Part shown: one piece after another, positions 46,438-59,104 of the stretch
Numbering within the stretch: the first letter of the stretch is position 1
Layout: the number at the start of each line of letters is the position of its first letter
From: Panopea generosa
Taxonomy: Eukaryota > Mollusca > Bivalvia > Adapedonta > Hiatellidae
Assembly (NCBI GenBank): GCA_029582155.1
Contig: CM055901.1
Coordinates: forward strand, 54,052,625-54,116,624
Direction: 5' to 3'
Length of the DNA: 64,000 bases
The notes under the pieces: model-generated
What the model was told of the DNA's origin: nothing
Database searches by the model: none
Seen by the model: only the letters and a program-made list of their open reading frames with translations
Made by a program: the position numbers and the translations under genes

Positions 46438-46780
46438 CTGATGGGAAGACGTAGAAACTCTCCATATATGATCAAGTATAAACACAAAATACCGCTGGTG
46501 GGAACAAGTAGAAACTCTCCATATATGATATAGTATAAACACCAAACATCGCTGGTAGGAACAAGTAGAAATTATCCATATATGATCAAGTATATAAACA
46601 CCAAACGTCGCTGTTGGGAACAAGTAGCAACTCTCCATATATGATCAAGTATAAACACCAAACGTCGCTGATGGGAACAAGTAGAAACTCTCAATATATG
46701 ATCAAGTATATTAACACCAAACATCGCCAGTGGGAACAAGTAGAAACCCTCCATATATGATCAAGTACAAATGTATATTA
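46438..46780. repeat. 57-59-bp tandem array, right part
   Basis: About six more units of the same array. They carry a caaa variant (aacaccaaacgtcgctg) that distinguishes them from the left part, so the insertion lies near a boundary between unit subtypes. Confidence 0.95.
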
Positions 46781-46839
46781 ACACAAAACAACGGTATTAC
46801 TTGCTGCACTGAATCTATACCGAGCGTATTCAGAACTGA

Positions 46840-46932
46840 TCAAGAATGACAGGTTTATGATGGGAAAACAAGAATGACAGGTTTATGATGGGAAAACAAG
46901 AATGACAGGTTTATGATGGGAAAACAAGACTC
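46840..46932. repeat. short 28-bp tandem repeat
   Basis: About three units of aagaatgacaggtttatgat followed by gggaaaac. Confidence 0.9.
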
Positions 46933-46939
46933 AACAAAA

Positions 46940-47885
46940 ACAAGCTGTGTCGGTTATTGTTTATTATAAAAAGAATAAATGAAACAAAAATATCCCGATT
47001 GCCATCTCTAAGCCCCTCAAAACATCATAAGTTCAAATCTTAGTCTTAACAAGTGTGTAAAACCATTGTTTTTATTTCTGATACATGCAGTTATATTAAA
47101 TGCATGGTTAACATTTTGATTGTATCATTGTATAGTTTCTTTATATATATATATTAATGTGATGGATGAAAATTATTTAAAGATGTTGACTAGGAGATTT
47201 TCATGTTTACGAATTTTATATCCTAAATTTAACTCGTTTTTCTTAAAAGACACCACAAGTTCATTTTTAAGTAAAAATTATTTTGTACATCATTTTCTTA
47301 CCTAGAAAAATATGGGTTATGGGTAACTTTAAGCGAATAAAAAAAATCAAAAGAGAAAATATTTTTTTGTCTTTTCGAAAAGTTTTGCAAGTGGATGATA
47401 GTATGACTATTTTTTTTTTATTAAAATATAACATTTATTTCTTGCTGATGTTATCAGATATAAACATTTTTAAAACTACATCAAAATATATATCTTTAAA
47501 ATAATTTGAGAAAAAATAGTTTTCAGTGTGTGTGTGTTTTTCCAACGATTAAAATATTTGTTATTCATTTTTTATTTCAATGCTCCTTTTTTAAAATTCA
47601 GTTTCACATTTATAATATAATGATGTCTTAATATCCTCATTTTTATCAAAATTAACAAAAATTAGATTTTGGCATAGGTGTCATTTTAAAATTTAAATAA
47701 CGAAAAAAAGACCAATTTCATCTTTAATAATAACAAATGTGTTTTAATTGAATAGAAATATTCTAATAACTTTCATTTGATGAAACGACGTCCTTAAATA
47801 CAATCTACATTACGTATTTACATACTGAACAAGAGACTAATACTGACGAAGATTTCGTCTATTTTTTTTAGAAAAAAATGTTCAT
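46940..47885. other. no gene seen
   Basis: Very AT-rich. Two plus-strand frames of 61 and 73 codons are lysine-, phenylalanine- and isoleucine-rich, as chance frames in AT-rich DNA are. Confidence 0.5.
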
Positions 47886-47888
47886 ACG

Positions 47889-48010
47889 AACAGAACAGAA
47901 CAGAATTTTATTGACTTAACTTGTATAGAGTTTCTCATAAGGTACATATAATAGACACACAAATACATGTGATAAGAGTTTCAAATAATATACGAATCAC
48001 GATTGCTTGT
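47889..48010 (-). mobile_element. LINE 3' end fragment
   Basis: On the minus strand, a 3' UTR-like stretch (ctatacaagttaagtcaata, then aaattctg) runs into tandem ttctg pentamers. This resembles the microsatellite tails on the LINE copies at 9.48 and 62.5 kb. No coding part remains. Confidence 0.5.
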
Positions 48011-48263
48011 GTGGTATAGTTGAAATTTAAAAAAAAATTCATTGAATATTAATGATATATGACCGTGTATGTGTAACATCTCAATAACAGTGTTGGATTC
48101 TGTGCATTAGACACAGTTATCTTGAATGTATCTGAAGTACTGTATACAGGGAAAATGGACAATAAATCATTGATTGACATAAATAAGATGTGTGTTGTTT
48201 TTTTTGTAATAAAACATGACATTTAAATGCATTCTACTTTAACCGGAGCTGGTTATGCCGTGA

Positions 48264-48513
48264 ACTTGGGTGGTATTCACCAGCCATTCTTAAAAATATT
48301 TTTAAATTTGAACTCCAGAATGAATTAAGAAAAAATACACTTTTTTTAAAACCAAACTTTGCATGCATGTAAGGACACCTGATATAAAGTCAAATAAATT
48401 CTATAATTATTCTATCTGTCTTGGCAAACTAGATATCTAAGGTTGAAATTTGAGATTTTCAAGCTAAAGTCAAAGAATATTCTCAAGAATGGTTGGTGAA
48501 TACGACTCCTGGT
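48264..48513. mobile_element. MITE-like element with imperfect inverted ends
   Basis: The left end ggtattcaccagccattctt and the reverse complement of the right end, cgtattcaccaaccattctt, form an inverted repeat of about 35 bp with several mismatches. The interior of about 180 bp is AT-rich and non-coding. The target duplication is not clear. Confidence 0.65.
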
Positions 48514-48514
48514 T

Positions 48515-50738
48515 AAATATACCATAAACGGTTCCTCGTTATAGCTATCAAATCTTACATCTAACAAAAGCGTATTCATTTTCTTTTAGGTCTCACTGTA
48601 GAATTACCTCCCTTACATGACGGAAGATTATTACGCCAAAGAAATAAGAGCTGTGTAAAGCGGTTGGGCATTTTTTTTTTTTTGTAAAAATGCATAAAAT
48701 TTCATATTTCCTTGTGCATATGGGAACATTGGAACATTTTCATGATTTCTACAAAGTTTGGGTGACATTGGGAACTGTTTGATGATGCTATAACAGTTTA
48801 AAGATGCGTAGTGATACACTGCAACAAATGGGCAGAATTGCCAAAAATGAAGGGGTGTCATCAAACCATCGAAATTGTGAAAAAGCAACCTGGTCAACCC
48901 CATGTTTTTTTCTGCATATTTGGACCAACAGAGAACTATGGGAATAAGGCACTTTTGGAACTATTGGTAATGTATCCAGTGTTCCAGAAGTGCATGTCTC
49001 TATATGTAGAACAGTACAAAATTAATTGGTATGTTAGACGTCCAATGATAATTTAACAATATGTGAGTATTATCTATACATAGGAACAACTAAATTTGAA
49101 CAGGAATTAACAATATATCGTTTATGTTAATTTTATTCATTTCACGGTCTTTGCATTATTTCTTTAAATATGTTCATACGCAAAATCTCAATGAGCTTGT
49201 CGGTTCCGCCGGCAGTCGACAAAACACAAATAGGATAAATAAATAAAATTCATATACATGTATATACAACCTGATAACTTATCAATATAACGAACTGCAA
49301 AATTGTAATTTTACGAGATAATATCGTTATACAGTTTTTTAAGCATGGATAGTAACCATAGTAACATAACAACAAGCAATGCAACATTATACAGTCATTG
49401 TAGTCTGTATTTAACGTATACAGAATAACGGCAAAACAAATAAAAATGTCTTTATGTTTATCATTTTTCTTGAGCAATCAACATGTGCAAGTGATTTAAT
49501 CTCATTAAACCTGTGCTTTATGTATACATCTCCACAATAGCAACATACAAGCTAAGTTTCTATAAGCGGTCACCTTTATTTAGCAGCCACTTGTCTTAAG
49601 CAGCCACATTTGTTATTCCACATTTATATGATTTGAGAGCAAATAAACCTGCATTAAATAACAACTTTCGGAATCATTGTGTACATACGATGGTACCTTC
49701 TGTGACTGTATATTTTCGCACAGTTTCCAAGTCGCCACACCCGAGTGTCTTCTATGGAGAGTGTTGATTACATCGTGATGACGTCACGGCAGTAATTCGT
49801 GTGAATCAAATTACGATTAGTCACGTGTTAAAAAGCTGTATTGCCTTACTACGTTTTACTATTTAAAGTTAATTTTTGCACTGTTTGTTGTTGTTGTTGT
49901 TGTTTCTTGACGTTGTGGTGTATAATTGTTAATCTAGAATCGCTCTCTTTCAGTGTGTATATTTATCTTAATATAACCATGGCAACGACAGTTATATATA
50001 TCATGTCATAGCCATCCTAGCAAAGTTATTCCGCCACGTGTTAATACGAATAGTATTCGATGTCAATTTTTCTGCACAAATACACAGAAAACAGTAGGCC
50101 AAATAACTGAAACAAGCAGATAAAAGTAATGGTTAAATATAAATGAAGATTGGCATTGTTTATTTATTATTCAGCATGTATTACAACGTATAGATGTGGC
50201 ATGGGAAATAATATCAACACAGATTTCTATAGAAAAGGATAGGAAACTTGCATCTCTTGACTAATTGTTGATAAAACAGCACGCGCAAATCATTAATTAA
50301 TAATTCATATCTATACACATAAATAAATAATGATAAAAATCAATTATTCAAAATTCTTAAACAACTGAGTTTCTTATACGTAAAAGGTAAGTTATATGCA
50401 ATCCTTATGATTAAAGATGTATTGACAATGCAAATTGATCCTGAGTTAAAACATTACAGTGAGGTAAAAATTCAAGTATTTTTGCAGACCTATAGTGGTG
50501 GTATACACATTTTTTAATCATAAGTATTTCAACAATTTCAAATACAAATACTGGGTTTGGTCTCATTTTGTTTTCGAATTTTATTTTGCAATATATCTAT
50601 TTCGATATGTATTCCTGAGAAACATCGAAGTTTAGATAACTGAAATCGAGATTTTGCAATATTTTGTAGATTTTAATGGCTATCTGCACGTCTGCAGTGT
50701 TGTAGATTTTGAGAATTTTACTTTATTTTATTGAATAT
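48515..50738. other. no gene seen
   Basis: AT-rich unique-looking DNA. Overlapping frames on both strands at 48.63-49.06 kb have protein-like length, but no recognised domain and no splice or start context. Confidence 0.45.
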
Positions 50739-50739
50739 A

Positions 50740-50955
50740 AAGGTATAGTACCACCATTGGAAAAAGGAAGTGCTTCTGTGGAGTAGTCGCATAATGGCGG
50801 TTGTAAATAATCCTTGTTTCTTCTTCTTTAAAATGCATTTAAAATGTAAGTTTCATTTCTTTCATTTGGGTCTCTCTATCAATGACAAGCCTTCAAACTT
50901 TTATTATTTACTATAGAATAAAGAACAAACAATCAATGGTAGGCTTACACCTAAG
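50740..50955. mobile_element. MITE-like element, CCACCATTG-end family
   Basis: The left end aggtatagtaccaccattgg and the right end caatggtaggcttacacct form an imperfect inverted repeat (about 14 of 19 positions). The right 110 bp match the insertion at 46.3-46.44 kb and the copy at 6.76 kb. Non-coding, about 215 bp. Confidence 0.65.
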
Positions 50956-51127
50956 CGGTTGATTGGATCAATTGAGCTCGTATTTCCTATTTTATTTTCT
51001 GAAAATCCGTCATGGAAGTGAACATTTACAATCACATCAGTTGAAATGCTACAGAAAAACCATAGTTTATATAAACAAATGTATAACCAAGCTTTCTATT
51101 AAAATAAAAACTCTTCAAAATAAATCG

Positions 51128-51870
51128 TTAAAAAGTAAACTTATGTGTATAACGAAGTAAAATGGTTACCATGACGATGACGGTCGCTATGGAGCATACT
51201 CCAATGATGACTGAATGACTCTGTATGTAGTGAACCAATTCGTCGTAACATCCCTGGAAATAATTGTTTAAACGGTATTAATTAATATAACGTATATTCT
51301 ATAAATGATGCAGAAAGTATACAACCCAAATTGCCCTTAAGTTATATATAAGCCCTTAACCTAACTGCAATCAGTATTGCCTTTAGCTTTAACTCTGGAA
51401 CAGTATGTTTGAATTTGGAATTATTGCCACTGAAACACGGGGCGCCATACCTCTCTCCACTAAACACAGACTCTGCATTTAATGTGTAGACATTGTGAAA
51501 ATGTCATTCGTAGCAAAGTAAATCTTACAATAACCAAACAGCTAAACTCTCAAACATAAACCAGCTAGACTTTACGCCTATTATAGCAGTCAGTTTGACA
51601 AGGCAAATGCATTTATTCAATTTCGTGGGTAAAATTCGTCTGCCCTCCATATATCGTTTAAAAAGTAGTTTTTATTGAAAGACTAAATTAATATTCTGAA
51701 TGTTTTAAATCAGACGGTCAACGTTCGCTTCATGAGCAGTGTGTTACCATTTTATAAATACCCAAACTTCTTTAAACAATAACGTAGTATAGCTGTTTTG
51801 TATTGATAAAGCATTGGCTCACTATTTCACCATGCTAACGTTCCGTATTTTACATTCGTAATTATATATG

Positions 51871-51950
<80 letters not shown>

Positions 51951-54900
51951 TTTGTATAAGTTTATGTCTTTACCGTTGTGTACAAGTTTGGGTTTCGAGT
52001 GGCAGTGTTAGCTATTGGTGGGCCCGCATTCTGGGTCCCATTAAGTGGTGCGATTCCCGTACAAACATTCAGATCGCCGTTAGGGTCGCAACAACTTTGA
52101 GGAACATATGGTTTACCTGAAGCGAAAAAAACAGATCAAAGTAAAATGTTGTAAACTCATAAACAAGCAAATATGTTGCTCGGAAAAGGCAACAACATAT
52201 GTCTAAAAATGAAACAGCTTTGTAGAGGATCAGTCCGGTTGTAAGTCAGGAACAGTCAGGTTGTAAGTCAGGAACAGTCAGGTTGTAACTCAGGAACAGT
52301 CATGTTGTAGGTCAGAAATAGTCAGGTTGTGAATCAGGAACAGTCAGGTTGTAAGTCAGGGACAGTCAGGGACAGTCAGGGACAGCCAGGTACAGTCAGG
52401 TTGTAAGTCAGAAACGGCCAGGTTGTAAGTCAGGAACAGTCAGCTTGAACAGTCACGTTATAAGTCAGGTTGTAAGTCAGGAACAGACTGGTTGTAAGTC
52501 AGGAACGGTCAGGTTGTAACTCAGGAACAGTCATGTTGTAGGTCAGGAACAGTCTGGTGGTGAGTCAGGAACAGTCAGGTTGTAAGTCAGGGACAGTCAG
52601 GGATAGTCAGGTACAGACAGGTTGTAAGTCAGGAACGGTCAAGTTGTAAGTCAGGAACAGTCAGGTTGAACAGTCACGTTATAAGTCAGGTTGTAAGTCA
52701 GGAACAGACAGGTTGTAAGTCAAGAACAGTCGGGTTGTAAGTCAGGAACTATCAGGTTGTAAGTCAGGAACGGTCAGGTTATAACTCAGGACCAGTCAGG
52801 TTGTAGGTCAGGAACAGTCAGGTTATAAGTCAGGGACAGTCATGGACAGTCAGGTTGAACAGTCACGTTATAAGTCAGGTTGTCAATCAGGAACGGTCAG
52901 GTTGTAAGTCAGGAACAGTCAGGTTAACAGTCACGGACAGTCATGGACAGTCAGATTGAACAGTCACGTTATTAGTCAGGTTGTCAATCAGGAACGGTCA
53001 GGTTGTAAGTCAGGAACAGTCAGGTTGTAAGTCAGGAACAGTCAGGTTGTAAGTCAGGAACAGACAGGTTGTAAGTCAAGAACAGTCGGGTTGTAAGTCA
53101 GGAACTATCAGGTTGTAAGTCAAGAACAGTCAGGTTGTAAGTCAGGAACAGTCAGGTTTTAACTCAAGAACAGTCAGGTTGTAAGTCAGGAACAGTCAGG
53201 TTGTAAGTCAGAAACAGTCAGATTGTAAGTCAGGAACGGCCAGGTTGTAAGTCAGGAACAGTCAGGTTGTAAGCCAGGAACGATCAGACTGAAGTCAGGA
53301 ACAGTCAGGTTGTAAGTCAGGAACAGTCAGGTTGAAGTCAGGAACAGTCAGGTTGTAAGTCAGGAACAGTCAGGTTGTAAGTCAGGAACAGTCAGGTTGT
53401 AAATCAGGAACAGTCAGGTTGTAAGCCGGGAACAGTCAGGTTGTAAGTCAGGAACAGTCAGGTTGTAAGTCAGGAACAGTCAGGTTGTAAGCCGGGAACA
53501 GTCAGGATGTAACTCAGGAACAGTCAGTTTGTAAGTCAGGAACAGTTAGGTTGTAAGTCAGGAACAGTCAGGTTGTAAGTCAGGAACAGTCAGGTTGTAA
53601 GCCGGGAACAGTCAGGATGTAACTCAGGAACAGTCAGTTTGTAAGTCAGGAACAGTCAGGATGTAAGTCCCAGTTGTACCCAAACTCTACTTTGTGAATA
53701 TATTTACATGTCATGATAGTCAATTAAGTATGCAGGACGTTCGTTCTTGTCAATTCAATATGGAGGATGTTCGTTCTTGTCAGTTCAATATACAGGATGT
53801 TTGTTCTTGTCAATTCAATATGGAGGATGTTCGTTCTTGTCAGTTCAATATGCAGGATGTTCGTTCTTGTAAATTCAGTATGGAGGATGTTCGTTCTTGT
53901 AAATTCAAAATGCGGGATGTTCGTTCTTGTAAATTCAGTATGAAGGATGCTAGTTCTTGTCAATTTAATATGCAGGATGTTCGTTCTTGTCAATTCAAAA
54001 TGCACAATGTTCGTTCTTCGTTTTTGTAAATTCAATATGGAGGATGTTCGTTCTTGTAAATTCGGTATTCAGGATGTCCTTTCTTGTCAATTCAATATGC
54101 AGGATGTTGTTTTTGTTTATTTAAAATGTAGGGTATTCGTTCCTGTCAATTAAATATGGAGGATGTTGTTCTTGCCAATTCAATATGCAGGATGTTCGTT
54201 CTTGTCAGTTCAATATGCAGGATGTTCGTTCTTGTCAATTCAATACGCAGGATGTTCGTTCTCGTCCATTCAGTATGCAGGATGTTTGTTCTTGTCAATT
54301 CAGTATGCCGGATGTTTGGATGTTCGTTCTTGTCAATTCAGTATGCAGGATGTTCGTTCTTGTCAATTCAGTATGCAGTATGTGTTCGTTCTTGTCAATT
54401 AAATATTCAGGATGTTCGTTCTTGTCAATTCAGTATTCCTGGTGTCAATTCATCCTTGTGTAAAAACTATTTTAATAATTTCTCAATTTTGACAATTTTA
54501 TGGATTGAACATACCTGAAGCAAAACCTTTGTACCACTCAGAATGTCTGTATAAGGACCAGGACGTCAAACTTGTGGCATTTCCATTCACTCCGCAACAT
54601 TTTAACTGGAATAAATAAACAAGGAGAAAACTGTATCATTGTATTTGGCAATAAGGCTATTGTAAATAATGATAATGATAATGAAAATGATAATGATAAT
54701 GATAATGATAATGAAAATGAAAATGATAATGATAATGATAATGATAATGATAATGATAATGATAATGATTATGATTATGATTATGATTATGATAATAATG
54801 GGGTTTTTTTAAACGAGAAAACTTAGTTCGACTAAATTCAATATTGTCTGATGTTCCAACACCAAACTTTCAACAAGAATACCCGTATGTGTTTAACACA

Positions 54901-57435
54901 TAAAACAACATATTATCTACTGAACTTTTGAAAGATAACAATATCAAATAACAGATTAATATACCCATATCAAATATAAAAAGTATTATTTATTTTAATC
55001 AAAATATTCACCTCTCTTTGCACCCAGTTCCACATATCTGTGATCATTCTGTTCTCAGAATTGTGTAGATCAACACCATATTTATCTGTAAGAACGTCCT
55101 TCATGGAATGGATTATATCTCCTTCCATCTGAATAATATGAAATTATATTTAAACTGGTAATCCTCTGGATATCTTAATTGAATATATTTATGCTGCCTG
55201 TTCTGTCCAAGTTCTTGATATCTCCCGAATGAGGACTGTTAAACCCCAACGAAAAGGAAACGGGGTTGCTGGGTCCGCTTTACAGTTTAAATCCTGAACT
55301 GTAAACCTTGAATATGCACATCACTTGGATACCGAAAGATGAACGTGAATGACAAAACAACATATACTGAACGGAACCGCTGACCATCCACTTCAATCTG
55401 ATCACCTCGGCCTTCATGCTACGCAAGTGTATTATACGGAGGATACGGAAATACCCGATGTTTCACGATTGCCTCCACTTCATTATTTCCAATATCTTTG
55501 TCAAAATGAGGAGTAACGCTTTCAACAGTTATATATGTCATTAACAGACAAGTATGTATGTTTGCATAACCTTAACAGTCTTTCTTATTCAAGTGCAAAT
55601 TTCAAGGAAATTGCTTTAATGCGTTATGAGACTATACATAAAATGTCAGGTACGTAAAAAGTAAGGTGGCGGGTTAGCTGCTCCGTTCAGTATATCAGTA
55701 CTTATAATTTTACAGTTTGCATACAGTAGTGCAGGAATATGAAATGTTCCAGATGTGTTAAACTTACCTTTTCTCGGAACACAAATACCATTGCCGCTGC
55801 CGCCACCAGTGCTATAACAAATATGGAGATGAAAAATACGAACTGAAAATAGAAACATAGGACGACATCAATTATATCAATAGACCAATACAACTTTGCA
55901 GAATTATGGTTCGAATGTTACACATTTAATGATGGCTGCTTTAACAGATTAGATCTACTTTATAATAAAAGGACAATATATAAACGTCGTAATATATAAA
56001 TGTTATCGGAATCGAGTTACTACTAGTCTTGATCATCTTTGATGCTTGCTTTTGTAAAACAAACGCCGTGATCTGAACACCTCGGGCTTTATGCTACGCA
56101 AGTGTATTATACTGAGGATACGGAAATACCCGATGTTTCACGATTGCGAAACTAGTCTGCCATCACGGCGACTCCGTATTGTTTCATTTTGTTATTCTCC
56201 GATGTATACTAGTATCGTTCGATGTCGTATAAAATTGACTTACTGAGTGAGAGTTTAAAGGCAGTCTTTGATAAGGGATGTGTATAGTTCTCATGTTTTT
56301 GTCATGTTTGTAGAATTACGATGAGGAAAATAAAATATTTATTTTTGATATACTGAATAATATATTTTTATTACAATGAATAACTTACACATCCCAGCAT
56401 GCACTTGCTTTCTCGTAATGCACCACAACATCCGCACATAGAAACGAAAATTAGAGCCGCACCGGAAGCAATAAGTACATAAGCGGCTATCTGGTAGAGG
56501 TCATTGCCGAGAATCTCCGACACCTGTTTAGCACCATAATCGGACCCCAGGATGTAGATGCCAAGACCGAGGATGCCCGCACCAGCCAGCTGAAATAATT
56601 GGAATCTCAATATATCTCTCAGACAACAAAGTACCAATCGTGCTGACTCGATGACATAAGTTATATTACTGCTTTATGTGGAATAGGCGTCGACGTGTCT
56701 GAGACATGAAATCGTTCATCCGGGTGCTTGATTATAAGATAGAGACTTAAATCTCAGTCATAGTGTGAAACAAGTTGCAAAACATGCTCGACGTCTTCCT
56801 GGGTAGAACCGCTACTAGCATATGCCCATATATGGTAATAGTGTCTGCATTAATTCACAGACATGATGAACTTATTCGGAAAGGATTCAAACATTTAACC
56901 GATTTTGAAAAACAATGTGTCCATATCGGTAAGTATATAGAAACAATTTCACTCTCATAAAGGGTTACATATAGTAACAGATACTAACCACGTGGTATAC
57001 AATAATATTCAAAATATGACTGAAAAAGTATAAAGGCATATGTATACGTCTAAATTAATGCTTTTATTCTACTTAGACAGTTGGATAGTTGAATGATCCA
57101 ATTGATGTATCGATATATAAATAAAAGACTATAAATAATTCAAAAGTAAAATATCGTTTTTGTGTATAGATGTATTCGTCGTTGATTTGATGGTTTCTTT
57201 CTTTTTAATTCGTAAATGATACCAATCAAATAAGCTCAATATTAAACAACGCAAATGTCTACATAACGTAATACTTTTTAAGTGTAAACCTTTACATTCA
57301 TTACTGTACTTGCATCAAAATATAGGCTACTAGCTTTTCTCTACCAAAAGGCGACCAATTAACAAAACTACTTACGAACACGACAAATGTGAACAGAGTT
57401 GTGGCATATCGCAGAAATTGGTGACATCCCGTCAT
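51128..57435 (-). CDS. tetraspanin (seven coding exons, about 270 aa)
   Basis: A four-pass membrane protein. Exons run 57435-57376, 56589-56389, 55842-55768, 55128-55012, 54605-54515, 52116-51974 and 51253-51128. All junctions have GT..AG and keep frame; the one between exons 5 and 6 is phase 1, the rest phase 0. Segments in order are: MTGCHQFLRYATTLF and LAGAGILGLGIYIL (TM1); IAAYVLIASGAALIFVSM with CGCCGALRES (TM2 and inner loop); FFISIFVIALVAAAAMVF (TM3); and a large outer loop with LKCCGVNG, QSCCDPNG, NVC and GCYDELV, giving six cysteines as in many tetraspanins. HSVIIGVCSIATVIVMVTIL (TM4) follows. Two N-glycosylation sequons (NAT, NGT) lie in the loop. The start follows a likely 5' UTR acceptor (tatgtttcag) 12 bases before ATG. 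The C-terminus (RYTHKFTF) is less certain because a weak donor in TM4 could lead to a further exon. Orthology within the family is not assigned. Confidence 0.93.
51874..51946. repeat. (AG)n microsatellite in tetraspanin intron 6
   Basis: About 36 AG units, only about 30 bp downstream of exon 6 in transcript direction. The inverted exon 6 copy at 6.1 kb also runs into this dinucleotide. Confidence 0.95.
52215..53670. repeat. 22-bp minisatellite array in tetraspanin intron 5
   Basis: About 66 units of aggttgtaagtcaggaacag followed by tc, with shorter units such as gaacagtcacgttataagtc. The array starts about 100 bp upstream of the exon 6 acceptor. Part of it was copied in inverted orientation to 5.39-5.97 kb. 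Confidence 0.95.
53690..54450. repeat. 30-bp minisatellite array in tetraspanin intron 5
   Basis: About 25 units of caattcaatatgcaggatgt followed by tcgttcttgt. A short stretch with no shared unit separates it from the 22-bp array. A period divisible by three keeps frames open on both strands; these are artefacts. Confidence 0.95.
54667..54800. repeat. (AATGAT)n/(TATGAT)n simple repeat in tetraspanin intron 4
   Basis: Hexamer repeats aatgat with aatgaa and tatgat variants, about 130 bp, ending roughly 60 bp from exon 5. Confidence 0.95.
55397..55472. repeat. 76-bp dispersed repeat, copy in tetraspanin intron 3
   Basis: It shares atgctacgcaagtgtattat, ggatacggaaatacccgatg and tttcacgattgc with 56072-56147 in direct orientation, with about five mismatches. 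Confidence 0.8.
56072..56147. repeat. 76-bp dispersed repeat, copy in tetraspanin intron 2
   Basis: Direct-orientation partner of the copy in intron 3. The flanking bases differ at once on both sides, so it is a defined short unit. Confidence 0.8.
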
Positions 57436-57446
57436 ACTGTCCTTTC

Positions 57447-58340
57447 CTGAAACATACGATATGATAACATAGTCAGATATCAGCTTTCCAGGAAATGGAG
57501 GAAAAAACAAGCATACTAGCTAACGGAGTGACAAAATAGTCCTACATGGGTACACTCTTAAGGTTTATGGTGAATGTATGTATGGTTGATTGTTTGAAAA
57601 TAAGTTTTATAATGTGTACGGACATGGAAAACATTTTTAGATTCGTAGGTACAGAGACGTTCTTTATGAGCTTAGGTCATTATAAACGTCACCAAATGTC
57701 TCCATTGTTATCCCTATACTTGACTTAATAGTATTTGAATGTTGCACGTTTTGTTCTACTGTCAGGTCGTATTCATTAGCTATTATCGCTTAAACTTTTA
57801 ACATTTATGAAACTTTTTTTCCTGACGTTTTATATAAACGTTATTTGCAATCATTTAGATATTTGTTTTCTTGTTTCTAATGTCATCGTTTATCAGTTTC
57901 CTTTCATTCATTTAAGTTTTTGGTCTAATCTTTTATATTGTTACCGTGTATGCTTTTTCTGTACTTCTTAAACTCTAGTGTTACCATGTAGGTTTTTTCT
58001 TTACCTCATATAAGTTGTTTTTGTTGTTTTTTTTGTATTACAATTATTGTATTGCATTTAGTAATTTCTTCTACACAATAGTTCCCAACAATCGAAGATA
58101 ATATACATGTATCTTAAAACTCTGAAGTAATAACCATTTCTTCTACGAGTTTTATAAGCCGTTTTTACCGTAACAGAGGTTGCACTTAGTTCACATGTAA
58201 CGTCCAATTCCGGACATACATCGCTGTTGATTAAACTCGCAATACCATTTACATAAGAAAAAACATTTCTGTTCACTATTGCGGCTTCAGATTAATGGAA
58301 ATACAACATAGTTTCCAGCAAGTTTGTATATGTTTCTGTT
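57447..58340. other. upstream flank or 5' UTR intron of the tetraspanin
   Basis: The acceptor just before the start ATG implies an upstream untranslated exon, which could not be located here. The rest is T-rich DNA without a credible frame. Confidence 0.4.
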
Positions 58341-58344
58341 AAAA

Positions 58345-58850
58345 TACTTCAAATACTTTTATAACTTGTTATATTTGTATATAAATATCATTATAGCTTG
58401 TTATATTGAATAATTATACATATCATTTTAGCTTGTTATATTCCGGTATATAGATATCATTATAACTTGTTATATTTGTATATAAATATCATTTTAACTT
58501 GTTATATTGTATATAAATATTATTTTAGCTTGTTATATTCGTATATAAATGTTATTATAGTTATATGTGTACATGAATAACATAATAGTTTGTTACATTT
58601 CTATATAGATATCATTATAGCGTGTTATATTTGTATATAAATATTAATAAAGCGTGTTCTATTCATATATAAGTATCATTATAACTTGTTATATTTGTAT
58701 ATAAATATCATTATAGCTTGTTATATGTGTACATAAATATCATTATAGCTTGTAACATTTGTATACAAATATTAATATAGCGTGTTCCTTTCATATATAA
58801 ATATCATTTTAGCGTGTTATATGTGTAGATAAATATAATTGTATATTATA
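58345..58850. repeat. 32-bp AT-rich minisatellite array
   Basis: About 15 units of atatcattatagcttgttat followed by atttgtatataa, with shortened units. Fully AT-rich and non-coding. Confidence 0.9.
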
Positions 58851-59104
58851 TATAACTTATACGAGCACTCAACTTCATTTGTTATACGTTCATATGAACG
58901 TTAAGTATTGTTTATTATAAACTTGTATCTATTGATACTCAATATTACGTGTTATGCAAGATGTATTTCGCCAGTATAGTTTATGTATCCAATAACTCAT
59001 AGATTAAATGCTGTTCATATTAAGCTGTTTATGTGTCTTGGAGTATTTTTAAATTTAAGATTTGTAATAGTTAAAATTAATAAATAAAATGTGTTTGACA
59101 TGAA

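Noticed and set aside
53694-54518. Cys- and Val-rich repeated peptides in several frames
   Set aside because: They are translations of the 30-bp array within tetraspanin intron 5.
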